Source: Membranipora membranacea (taxonomy: Eukaryota > Bryozoa > Gymnolaemata > Cheilostomatida > Membraniporidae). From it: a DNA stretch of 64,000 nt. This document shows, in pieces, positions 36,520 to 48,700 of this stretch (the first letter of the stretch is position 1; the number at the start of each line of letters is the position of its first letter). Location: the NCBI GenBank assembly GCA_914767715.1, contig OU612074.1, positions 16,480,062-16,544,061 on the forward strand. The letters are read 5' to 3'. The translations under genes were made by a program, and so were the position numbers. Under the pieces are notes generated by a model that made no database searches, had not been told where the DNA came from, and was given only the letters and a program-made list of their open reading frames with translations.

Positions 36520-38504
36520 TCATAAGCTCTCGCTCTCGCTCTCACTCTCGCTCTCACTCTCGCTCTCACTCTCGCTCTCTCTCTCTCTTGCTTTTTCTCT
36601 CGCTTGCTCTCTCTCTCTCGCTCTTGCTCTTGCATCCCTGCGTTTCTTACGCTTTACATACCAGGAAGGCGGTGCTGGCAGTTTAAAATAAGGATCGGAA
36701 ATCTCAGCGAAATCATGTTTGGCAAATTCGTCTGCCTTCTTCCTGGTATGCAGATATCCGTGCCTTCTTTTCTCCCCTACTTTAACTTTTTCATACTTTG
36801 CCTCGTCATAATTTACTTTCTTGGTACCTGGTCTCAACTTGTTGAGGATACTAGCCAACGACATCCAGTCTGTGACATTTCTGAAAGAATGTATATTTAT
36901 TCCGTTTGTAGCTGATAATCGCGTAAGCTCTATAGTATTTCGCCTTTGCTCTTCAAAATTGTTTTTAGAAAAATAGCTGGTGCGGCATTTCTCACAGCTC
37001 TGTCTATAACACTGATAAGGAGCAGCAGCAATTATTTCCACTATCAAATTACAACGGTAATTAGATCTAATCCATTTTTTTAACTCGATTATGTCAGAAG
37101 AACACTCATCGCATGGGGAGTTACTTAAATAAAGTTTGACCCTTAGGTTTTTTTTATCCGTTGTTATTTTCTTCAAAATAAACCGGATCACAAACTCCTC
37201 TGCATGGACCCTGCTAGTGTTTTGGAAAACAGCGAAATTGTTAGAATCTTCCAGGCAAACAGCACACCAAGTCAATGGAAGCCAGTCGGGTCCATGCACT
37301 CCACTTATCAGGAAATTATCAAACATTTCCTTGGCTGATGTTCTGAGGCCTGAAAAATAAAATTCAGTGTAAAATAAAGTGACATACGGGGTGGGGGAAA
37401 ATCAGCATATACAGGGAAGCGCTAGAGTGTACAATTTCTCGAGGTCTTTAGTATGCACCTCTTCTGCAAATAGCTTGATAGCTTGATAGTAAGGCTATAA
37501 TCGGGATAAAAATACAATCAATCACAAACAAGTGCACAGACAAAACATCTGTGTCTTTCGGAAATGTTTAGACGGATGGTGCCATGGTATATTATCTCAT
37601 CAAGTTAGGAGAGTATACGTTAGTAGAAAAAGTTGGTGTACTTTAGACTTGAAATACGTCTTTGATCAATCTCGAAACTGTATATTTAAAAACACCCTAA
37701 TCAAGCTATAGATAAAAGCTTAAAATAAACCCAAAGCTTGAAATAGGTTGAATCCATAGTAAACCTACCAAGCAAAATCAAGTTTGAGGATATTTAAAGC
37801 TCTAATCGTATTTGCAGTTAAGTTGAAAAGAGGTTCTCGCTTTAAAGATGATAACCAGGGCAGTAATCTGAGATCACAGTGTCAGCACACACAACATAAT
37901 GGATTTTTGATAATCATTTCTAAACCGAACCTTTTGTTAAAAATTTTGCAACTGACAATTTTATGAGCCTATTCCAACTTGTGAGCTCACTTCAAAGTTA
38001 TATGTATTTATTGATGACACACCAAAACTTTTTGGATTAGACATGCAGCAATTTTAGAAGAGATATGATTTAGATTTCGTGGACTACATAAAATTGCAGC
38101 AAATATCTTCCCGGTTGCAATTTGGAGACCTCACTAAAAAAATTAGGTTCGTTTTAATCTCTAACATCTATTAATTTGAATCATGTCACTGTTTAATTTG
38201 TCCAACAGTGAATCCTTCAAATTTGAAAAAATATAGTTTCAGCAACATAGGGGCAGGTGACTGGGCGCATGGCACTATGTTGAAATCCAAAAGTTGTGAT
38301 GTCAAATATATCACCCATATATTAGCTCTCAATGGATGAGCATCGAGGCAGCCTCAGACTGCAACTCATCAAAAACATTGCAATGTCAGTCATAATTCAC
38401 CAAACCATTTTAATTTGCCCTACAACAGGTCTGGTAACAACTTATAATAATGTCTTACTTGGTGGTGTTAACCCTAGAAAGTGCTTCTCGTTAAAGTCTG
38501 CCAT
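36520..38504 (-). CDS. AID/APOBEC-like cytidine deaminase
   Basis: Predicted zinc-dependent deaminase of cytidine in single-stranded DNA or RNA. Two exons, 38504-38459 and 37349-36520, phase-1 GTAAGA...CAG intron, 291 codons plus stop. Residues 64-66 are HAE and residues 94-98 are PCDEC, giving H-A-E-x27-P-C-x2-C, the zinc site and proton-shuttle Glu of the deaminase fold. The preceding YLSNSPC parallels the SWSPC block of AID/APOBECs, and downstream INIHSFRNVTDWMSL parallels the family's C-terminal strand and helix. An extra cysteine cluster (Cys129, Cys134, Cys137) sits in the loop region after the second catalytic helix. Residues 190-250 are basic. The last 45 or so are Arg/Glu and then Ser/Glu repeats encoded by a CTCGCTCTCACT microsatellite. 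The first exon rests on ATG, donor and matching phase. No signal peptide or membrane segment is seen. Which AID/APOBEC-like clade it belongs to cannot be set by eye. Confidence 0.85.
36527..36640. repeat. CTCGCTCTCACT microsatellite in coding sequence
   Basis: Pyrimidine-rich hexamer/dodecamer repeats encode the (SE)n and RE-rich end of the deaminase on the - strand. Repeat number is likely polymorphic. Changes in multiples of six keep the frame. Confidence 0.85.
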
Positions 38505-39391
38505 GTGCTAAGTCTGTTAAAGGTATTACATGATCTTCTCCTATCTCATAATGATCTGAAAATAAAGAGGTGACCAAATTGTCACACAATAATGATGTTG
38601 TCATGCTTTCATCTATATTAGACTTTCCTTTTCCATGTAATTATAGGAAAAAAGAACGCCTCGTTTGAATACCAGTTTAAGTTCCAATCAATAAAATAAT
38701 ATAGCGCTGTATTTTTCAAGCCAATTGATATGTTGGCTATCATAGTGATTGAATGATAAGCTTGAAATGTTAAAACAAGCACAATCTGTGCGCTGTACAA
38801 CCAATCACAGCAAGGAGTTGCTCCGATTTGCTTCATGTACTGCATTATTTTCAAATTTCACCCGTTTATAACACATTTCATTGCCCCATGGAGTGTAGTG
38901 CTCCTGGCAGAACTTGTCTTCAAAATGAATGAATATTGACCGAATCAATGTATTTTATGGTGGTATGCAATATGTATTACAATACACACACTTAAGCTAT
39001 AAAATCAGTGGTACTTTTGTAAGGGATAATGAAGTGGAGCTCTTACTTATTTATATTTTTTAATTCATCAATCAATCCTCCCAGCCGGCAAGGTTTAGCC
39101 AGCAACCTTCTGTAGAGGTTGCTAATGGGCAGCTTTATTGTTAGCCAATATCCTCTGACATATCCTGTCTTTTATAGCTATGCCAGAGGGAGCCAGATAT
39201 CCCCATTTCCCAGCAACAGATATAATTTGTTGTAGATGCTTCTGCTTTTATACTCTATTTTCTTGCCATTGGCGTTTGCAAAAATAAATTTTCTGGACTG
39301 ACAACACATAGCCAACACTCAAATATTAATGTATTTACCATCTATTAGTATGGCTCCAGCATGAGAACAGTTTACTCCCCATTGTTTTCGA

Positions 39392-40538
39392 CAGGGCTCT
39401 CAACCACTCAGGTTTAGCCCGAGTTACTCAGATTTTTGGGTTCAACGCAGGCTACTCAGGGGATTTTAGAATGTAAGCTAAAAACTCAGATTTTGCTCGT
39501 TGGCAGAGATGAATAATATATAAACAATGCTAAATGTTGCCTTACAATAATTTATGCCATATTATTAATGAATGATCCAGTATTAGATTCTAGTTGTGAT
39601 AAGCTATGTAAATAATACTGCACTGCCTATACTAATAAGGCCTCTCACTGCACTCACTGTAATAATACTCTCACTGCACTGCCTATTCAAGTCATTTCTA
39701 AGTCAATGATCAAACAATGATCCCAGATCCCAAGAGATTATTATGGCTAAATAGAAATTGGAATTTTATACATGTTAAAAAAGTGATTTTGCAGGTGAAC
39801 CGGATAAATCCAGGCAATGATTTCAATAGCATCACATTACATTAGTTATGCCTTTCTACCCTGGCGCCTTTAAATCAATATTTTTACAAACATATTTTAA
39901 CATCATGGGGATTCATTTTCACCTGTGGCGACGGCCTTGGTTAGTCCATATGAATTGGTTCATCTGGATCAAATCTAAAATTATTTACGATTTTATGTTT
40001 ACAAGAAATGCTTTAGGTTTTTATTGATTTACTTGCTATCACAAACATGAAATGTTGCGAGAAAAGGATGCATATACTTTGTCAATAAAGGAACTTGCTA
40101 CTAGAGTATGGAACTTGCATTTGAGGGCATCGCTCTAGAAAATTGTGTATGATGTGATCAAGGAGTTGTCTTAAACAATTAAATTAAAAACTTTCCTTAG
40201 TTATTTCTTGTCTATGGTACATATGCTCGTGTGCAGAATAGGCAGACAATAAATACATCAAGAGGGAAACTACACAACTTTTGAACATCATGAAAGCTAA
40301 TGGCTTGCAACTTAGATGCAACATTTTTTTAACAACATACATTCTTTGACTTGCTTTGCCAGTTATTCTTTGCACATAATCTTCAAATCTCAGGTGTTTC
40401 ACCCAACAATATTTCGGTGCCATCTCAGACGTACCCTCAGCTGTTTATGCTCAGGGCGTTTTACACCTTTAAAATACCACTATGCGACATGCTAATATCA
40501 AAACTCAGGTTTCGAATCCTCTCAGGCTGAGAGCCCTG
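39392..40538. repeat. inner inverted repeat CAGGGCTCTCA inside the hAT element
   Basis: CAGGGCTCTCAACC at 39392 and its near complement GGCTGAGAGCCCTG ending at 40538 face each other, each next to a CTCAGGTTT motif. This may be a second hAT-like element nested in the first, but no target duplication is visible. Confidence 0.45.
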
Positions 40539-40562
40539 CTTATCCAGGGAATAAAAAAAATT

Positions 40563-40625
40563 GAAGTGGAGCTCAGCTCCACTTCAAGAAGGGTGTTTAT
40601 AACCAAGTGGAGCTGAGCTCCACTT
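40563..40625. repeat. pair of 21-bp palindromes
   Basis: AAGTGGAGCTCAGCTCCACT and a second copy with GAGCTGAGCTC centre occur 25 bases apart at the right end of the hAT element. They probably represent stacked subterminal transposase-binding motifs. Confidence 0.6.
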
Positions 40626-42736
40626 ACTCCACTGTACAAAAGTACCACTGTATAAAATTGATATGTAAATTGCTTGATATAATAATAAGCAAGTGATGAC
40701 TTAGCATACATGACTTACCACCGGTTCCACAAGTTATGTAGATGGTGAGATCAAAACAAGTTGGCTCTGCTCTTATTATTATCCAGTAAGTCAATCGGTT
40801 GCAATGTCGATACTTGGTGGTGAAGCAACAAAATGTTTTACTGAAATGTCACTGTGCCTATACCTAAAAGCCTTCCAAATGTTCTACTGTTGAGTGAGCC
40901 AATAACTATAGTGTGTAAGGTATGCTTAGTTTTGATAATAGAAAAAACAATTAATGTATTATATAAAAAATGGCAGGTAGGGCCTGATTAAATTGATTGT
41001 TGATAAACAAAAGGGTCAATATATTCTTTGCAAAATCCAACGCTTGTAACTATTGAAACAAGATGACCATTATTGTTAAATGTTTTTGTTATAACAATAA
41101 GGAATTCACTCTGAAGTGTAACCTGAACCTAAATCTCCTAACACAAACTGATCATATCCAACTTAATTTATAAAAATTTCTGCAATAGATTTTAATGTAC
41201 ATAATGGCAACCAAAAGCACCCAGATATTCTGCTGCCATTTTGCATTGTTTCTATGGATTGAGTATTTTTATTGGAAGCTCTATCTATTGTGGCAACCTG
41301 AAAATTTTGCACTAAAAAGGATAGTTTTTTACTGTGTCGCTGCAGAGTAGTCAAATAACAAATAATTAGAGAAAGACGTGTAGTGATAGTCAGATGTGGT
41401 CTCAGTTTTTAAGTATGCTGGGTGATAAGTGAAGCTATAAATATTATCCGATGCTGCAGTGAAGGATTTAAATTTCACCTATCGAGCTCAGCAGCTCAGG
41501 TCGTCATTGTGGGTGCAGCTATTGAGCTGTCTGGATGTTGAATAGCCTCCACACCATTCAACCCAGAATGGTAGCTTGTTGAGATATTTATGGAAGATAA
41601 AATTACTTGGGATCTTTTTTAAAACTTTGTATCAGCTGCTATTGCTATATTGAATATGGTGTTTAGATCTGATACAGGACAGAACACGGCTGGTCCCAAA
41701 AATAATATCAGGTGTCGTTACTTTCAGGTTATATCGTCTCCCTTGATGATGATAATTTTGCTCATGTTTGGTTTTTTACTTTTGATATCTGGGCTGGTTT
41801 TGATGTGTACCGTTTGTCCCGTGCTGACTCACATAGGATGACCATAAATAACGGGGTGGCGTTCATGGGCAATGTGCTGGCTCTGATTACTTGGTTCAGA
41901 GCCAGCAAAATGGCAAGTAGCATTCTGTTTTCTGGTAACATAGTACCACAATTGATGATACTTAATAAAAGCGAAACATGCTGTTTATGCTCTGCCTGGT
42001 AAGAGCTAGTTCATTGTTGCAATAAAATATACAACCATTTTTCATTTGTATTGCTTCTCAACAGAGTCATCTTCTCTCTAGACATGTCCCGACAACTCCA
42101 AAACAGTTTTTTGTAACATGCGGCTTTATCAACACGTGAAATTCCATATGAACAGAACATGTTGTGCAGTTTTATCATATGATACACTCACATGTATATG
42201 TATGCAAGTTATTAACCGTTACTGACTGTGTTACAGGACTGTTTTAATAACAAATTTCAGATTATGCTCACTTCCTCAGAACCACATGTATTTCGTCATG
42301 CAGTAAAATTTTCTTTGTAGCAAAGAATTCCCACTCGAAGATGTATTTTTTTACTATTTACTTTGCATCAGACCTTGCACCATTTATATGCAGCATACAA
42401 AGTTTTGAAATGTTAGACATTTTTTGCATTTTTTACAAAATATATTATATGATCACCTGTCGTTATCCAAAAGGTTCACTGTTGAGGCACAAGCTCTTAG
42501 TGAATATCAACAATTATTATCGTAAAAATAATTTTAAAATGTCTTATGGAATTATCGATTTCTGCACAAAAACAACCAATTTCTACCAACTAAACAACCC
42601 ATGAGGTCAGGTCTGAAACAAAAGTTAAAAAAAAAAGAAGACTAAAAATAGACAGAGAAATGAGTATTTCCGGCCATCTGAATACTGGATACTGGCATAC
42701 CAGACATATGCCCTTCTTAAATCTAGCAACTCTAGC

Positions 42737-45700
42737 TCACATACGACTTTGCCTAGAAAAATAATCTAACAGATCTTTTGCTATATCTTTCCGCCGTATC
42801 TGTCTTAGAGTTTCTATTAACATGATGACATCAAATGTACCATTGGTCTGCCTCCATATTCTCATCGATTCTATAGATTGATACTTTTCTTGTGAAGTTT
42901 TCTCTTCTATTTCAGCAATATCATCTATAAGAATAGAAAAGTCTTGTTAGGTGCACTTATATTTGTCCAATCATTAGTCGACACATCAGCCAAGCTGTAA
43001 TCTGGAACAAGCTTGATACAAACTGTATTTTTTAGTGAGCCTGTGTCCTATTTGCTATCAGCTGGGTCAAACTTGATCAAGCTGTACCATGTGATCAAGA
43101 GTTTGATAACAGGGTATTGATTACTTCAGGCAGTGTAGGTTTAAAAAGGGGCTGTGTAGATTTTAGAAATAATTGAGACTATCATAATCTCTTTGGCAAG
43201 GGCTGGTTTAGTATCAATACCAATGCCAATTATTGTCACTGCAGAAATTTTGTCAAACTGTGTCAAAGATCTAAAGCCTGATCTACCCAGTTTGAATTGT
43301 TAAGAGTGCCTCATTCCCATACTAAGCTTGTCTTCTACTCTATTGCATGGGTTAGTTGGTTATCCTCAGGCTCACCCCTAGTCCTAATGGCGTCATAAGA
43401 TGAACAAAGAGAGATATACGCCCAAGGGAACTGGGGGCTGGAACAATCAACCTCGAAAGTTCCCCAGTGGGACTTGAACCCACAACTTCTTCGGCACTAA
43501 TCACCTGGCAGTTACATCACAATATGAACAACGAGTAAAGAAACACATAGCTAAACTTACCTTCAATATCCTCTTCATCTGCATCTTCAGTTTTGAGCAT
43601 TAGTTTAGTGAAGAGCTGTCTCCACTGACCAGAGTCTAGTTTGTTGGACACCATCCATGTCACCTTATGTTCACTGTCAGGGCTCAGGCTTATTCTACTA
43701 AGGTCAAGGTCCTCCAAACTCTCTGTATTACAAAAAGATTAAAGTTAGATGTGAACCACTTTTATTTAGCATGTATCCATACACAGGTAATCAACTTAGT
43801 GCACTCCTGTACAACTAAGGGGTGGGCAAGCAAGGTAATCTCTTGAGAGCTCACCTCCATTAACAGAATGGGAATGACTGAGATTCAAACCAGTAGTTTC
43901 AGATTGCAAAGCTCGAATTATAACCATTACAGCACCTTGCCACTACCTGCATTATCACTAAGAGCCGGCACATAGCTGCCTGACTTTAAACACAACCAAA
44001 TATTAGCCATCTTGGTATATTATTGATTATATTTGGATAATGTGATAACCTAACCTGTTGATGTGCTGCCCACTGAGTCCCGTTTGATTGGTTGAGGTAT
44101 GGGTATATCTACTGTCTGTGTCTCCTGGTTAGAAGTCTTCACTTTTCTGGCTGACGGCAAACTTCTGTGCGACATAGAGGTTGTGGATCGAAAGCTTCTC
44201 ATTGACCTTATAGAGTGACCTGATAATCACAAGGAAAACTTTACATGCTGGGATTTTGGTTTGTTATCGCAGTCTTCAAGTGTAAGGATACTAGATATTG
44301 AAATGACTGAGGTTCCTGCTTTACCCCCAAATATACATTGACAGTTGAACAACTGAACTTTCATTGGTCTTCATTACTACACAGTACCTGCACATATGTA
44401 ATACTTGCAGTCTTGCACAATTACACCGAATACACAACATTTAATTAAAATAGGAATAATATGATATCATTTGCAAGGTACCATAACCTCGAATGTCCAC
44501 GTCGTCAAACCCAATAGTGTGACTGATGTTTTTCTTCTGTCCAGAAAATGAGAGATACCTAAACATTTTACAGGAGTTGTCCTCTTTAATAGTCAGAGCA
44601 GACAACTCAAAACTTATTAGATGAAATTTAATACCTGCTTTGAGATAATTGTTGTTTTGGTCATGTGATATTTTACTGTACTCTTCTCTCACAGAGAGGA
44701 GCTGCTGCAGACCTGATGACGTCAGGCTCCTCATATCCTGATGTATACCTAAAAAAGAATTTGATTCGGATTTTCTACCGAGTGTTTCCCGAAATTGACA
44801 CCCAACCTGGTTGTTATGGAAGCTTCATAAAATGGCCAGCTGCTGATTTGTTTATCATTGTTTATGTGACTTGACAGAGTTGTGAGAGAAATATTGATCG
44901 TCTGAAACATCTGCCCTCTCAGATTCTGAGAGAACTACAGTAAATACTGAAAGTGAAATCAAGTTATGGAAAGTAATAGCAGGCTGAAATTCAAATGAAA
45001 TACTTACATCTCAAACTTGTAGGACTTCTGGTAGTTTCTAGGGCTTTGCTGTAAAGTTCTTGCATCGCTAATAAGTCTTCTAATTCAGTAGATGTCACAC
45101 TATAGCTTTGACTTCCTACTAAATATATAATATTAACGTGAACAGAAGGTCAACCACCCAATAAATATGGTCGACGAATTGAGCTAGTCAAGTGCATAAG
45201 TAATTATATGGAAATATGGAGAACTCATGCATCTGCTTAAGGTTTTACACGATTTTATGCTGGACCAAGCTTTGCCAATGTTATGGCCCTGATAGGCTGA
45301 TGGGCGGGAGAGAGCCAATGCAAGGTTAGATGACCCTTCCCTTAAAGTTTCAATTGATATACAGTTAATGTAGAAGTAGTTCAATTTCAATTTTATCATT
45401 TCTCAAGAGGTTAATTCAGTGACTTGGCATTAGCTCTCTTTCCCACCTAACCGCCAATCAGATCAGAGCCAACATATCGGCTTGACCATAAGGTAAGACT
45501 TACCTAAGGAACCACTATCATCATGGTCACTGACAATATTGGGTAGATTTTGAGGAGGGGAGTTGAGTTTTAGTTTTCTGCCGAGGTCAAACCTCCCAGA
45601 TTCGAATGTGTCATCTCCGAATGTGCTCTCTAGTATCTTCTTGTATTGTTCTCTAATGGCTATAAGTTCTGTTAGCTCTGTCCCTGGAAACAGTTACGGT

Positions 45701-48700
45701 GAGTTTATAATAGTGATAATGAAGAAATATACAAACAAGTTAGGCTGAACCATCACAACACATCTGTTGCATTGTAAGGTGCTGGCTAGGTCTCATAATT
45801 ATTCTAAAGTAGACTTGGTCAATATATGAGAGGGCAACATCAAACAAACATTTGATCTACTGCTACAACCGAGAACCGGGGGTCAGAAACGTGATTTATT
45901 ATCTTTGCACCAAGAATTATAGGTATGCTCTGACTCTTGAATGAAAGCGTGTTTTGCCTATGCGTGGTCTTGGTCATAGGCTAGGGGTAATTTGAGATGC
46001 ATATGGCTTCAACCACCGGTAATTTCAAGATAGCATATACACACCTTTCACACTGCACATATCCTCATCATCGATAGAATCACTCATTGCAAATGTGACG
46101 CCTCTTTCAACCTGCCAATGACCAAAATATAAACTTTCTCAGTGGAGTGCAGAAAAGTATGCAAAGGAAGAAATAAATTCTGTCATGTAATCTGCAAACT
46201 AATTATTGGAATAAAATCAACCAAGGAAATCCTTGTATGCAATTCTTTTCCAAAGGTAGACCATGCAAGATGTTTAATGCATATAAAACAATCTCACTCT
46301 CCCTAGGCATTTCCAGCAGTCATTCACCACCTACTTTTTTGATTGATGAGTTTCGAACCTCTCTTAGTTGTTCCTCGAGACTAGACATAGTTTCAGTTGT
46401 CTGTTGAGACTTGCTGACTTTGTTCTGCTCTGCGCTGCTGAGATCAGCAGGTTTTATCTGTGTAACGATCATCGCTTTACCAGCTAAAAATGGGAAAGAA
46501 AATTGATGATACTTCTCTCAACACACTAGCTTTTTGCCCAAGCTAAACAGACCTCAGATCTAAAACTAGGAGGGTTTGATTTCCCTCCTCAACAACTGGA
46601 GGAAAGGGAGGGTTGTCCAATGAGGATGGGAAGTTTTAAAGCTCAAATAATCTATATTTTTGAGAGCGCAAGGTTATTGAGATTCTGAGATATGTGAATT
46701 ATTTCTCATTGCCAAGATGATCACTTGGTCTAGCAGAAAGTATGCTAAACTAATACATGGTCAGAAATAATGACTTTATCTAAAAAGATCTACAAAAAAT
46801 ACTACTGGCAGTCTGATATTTTTGTAATTTACCATTTGGACGTGAAGACTCAAAATCATCTAGTATGAAGCGAAGCTTGTCTTCTAGTGTCGGCAGTTTC
46901 TTAAACTTATTGCTGGTTGTCAGATGTTTTGTCGCAGGATGAGTTCCAAACAGTAGATTACACTGAAAACTTGTAGCGCTTGCTGTAATCGAGAATGAAA
47001 CATTCATGGAATATTTTGTATGAAACATCATAACGAAACATGATACCATTCCTGTTGCAGTCTCATCCATGCATGAGTTCAGACAAAATATATCTAATAA
47101 AAAACCTGATGCAGCCTAAATTTCTCTCATTTGATATTTGACATTAAAAATCAGTGTAGATAAGCAAAATGTGCTTGTTCTTCTTACACACCGTAATGCC
47201 CATTACAGATTACGACATAGTAAACGGTCTCAATTAATTCTGCAACAGCGTACAATTCAATTCTATTATTAAAAACACCATCTCAACATGTCAAAATAAT
47301 CAACAAAATGTCATGGTCAAGATATCATGCTATGTCGCAACACTGAGAATGCAATGCACCATGGGTATGCACATAATGGTAAGGCAACTCTGAAAAATAT
47401 AATAGCAGAAGTTTACCAAGACATACCTGCTGGCTTAGAGGGAGCAGTTTGTGTTTGTGGAGGATTGTTTGTAGCCTTAGAGGCAGCACCATCAGATCGG
47501 GCAGCTTGTGTCTCTCTGGGTGTCTTGTGCTCCTGACCCCTGACCTTACTGCTGCCAACGCCCGCTGCCGACGGGGCAGCAGTGCTCTTCTTCTTCACTG
47601 AAGATTTTTCTGATTGTTGGCCGATCCAGAGTGCAATCTTAGTTAACCTGCAATAAAGCATGAGTAGGGGTATGGCTTGCTAACTTGTGCAAGACTGAAT
47701 GTTTTAAGCTAGCCAGCTATGCTAACAGCTAATGATAACCCAACCAACTTTTTAAATGTACTGACTGACGAATGTCAGTGACAACAATGATTTGAACATT
47801 TCAATCCTTAGAGAAAAAAAAATACATATTTTGATTTCGTTTTGCACTCCTAATAAAATATCTGACAGTTCAAATAATATGAAGGCAAGAGCTTACAAAG
47901 CACAGCAGGACCTTTTGGCATCGATGTGTCAATGTTGAGACTAGTAAAAGCACAAATGATGAATGCACTTGCCTTTCGATATCCTTGTCAAAGGTTGGGT
48001 CTCGCCTTTTGAAGTTTTCTTTTACTATTCCATAAAACCCTGGATTGGAATTCATATCTCGATGAATCATAGCCTTGAAAACAAAAGCAGCATTTAGCAC
48101 CACAGCAACAGCTATTAGGAGCTCAATAGATTTCTAGTTTTGATAGTAATTTATACTCCATTGTATAAAATATGTCAGATAATTATATCAATTGAGCTTT
48201 CACATTTAAACTACACAAACTGGAAGTGTGATCTGATTTACTGATTTATGACATTGTGTCAAGTGAGTAATTAGGACTGGAAAAGGTGATTAATAGAACT
48301 GAAACTGTATAAGTTGACCCCCAGACAAAGCCACCCAACATTTGTAACGGAACAAAGAGCACGATAGCCTTCGGTGACCTAGCCTGTCTTGACAAAACTT
48401 GTAAATGGTGACCGTTGGATGGGTGGAGAAGGGGGAGGGGGGGGGGGGTTGGAGGTAAGGGTTTGAGGGAGTGGCTCTTAATCTACTGGTAATCCACATG
48501 TGGCTCAAGGGGGACAAGCTTTTGAAAAATGTCAAGACAGCCTAACGATAACCCTACCCAAATACTAAATCAAGTTTGCTGTAGGGCTGGCCTGCAGCTG
48601 GTAGATGGAGGGGGAAGAGTTTGGGGGCTAATACAAGGTGCCTCTTATTTTACTGGTATCCCGACAGCGGCTGGAGGGGGTGGGGTGGCAGTTTCTTATG

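Larger units (their letters stand above)
38998..40658. mobile_element. non-autonomous hAT-type DNA transposon with 8-bp target duplication
   Basis: The element spans 39006-40650. Its ends are CAGTGGTACTTTTGTA and the exact complement TACAAAAGTACCACTG. Both are flanked by the identical octamer TATAAAAT (38998-39005 and 40651-40658). CAGxG termini and 8-bp target duplications define hAT elements. Subterminal AAGTGGAGCTC blocks recur near both ends. No transposase frame is present. Confidence 0.85.
38505..42736. other. intergenic stretch with a hAT element
   Basis: Apart from the hAT-type element and the 3' flank of the death-domain gene (42250-42736), nothing coding is supported. Two overlapping frames at 41650-42002 include hydrophobic stretches but have no supporting splice sites or domain. 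Confidence 0.5.

Noticed and set aside
36520-37326. Single-exon deaminase starting at the internal Met
   Set aside because: The frame stays open above that Met to a good acceptor at 37349/37350, and a phase-matched ATG exon at 38459-38504 gives a better model.
41650-42002. Small membrane protein on the + strand
   Set aside because: Two overlapping frames with hydrophobic stretches but no start context, splice sites or conserved pattern.
44455-44570. Extra exon of the death-domain gene (KKNISHTIGFDDVDIRGYG)
   Set aside because: An acceptor-like site exists, but the neighbouring exons already join in phase 1 without it, and the donor is weak.
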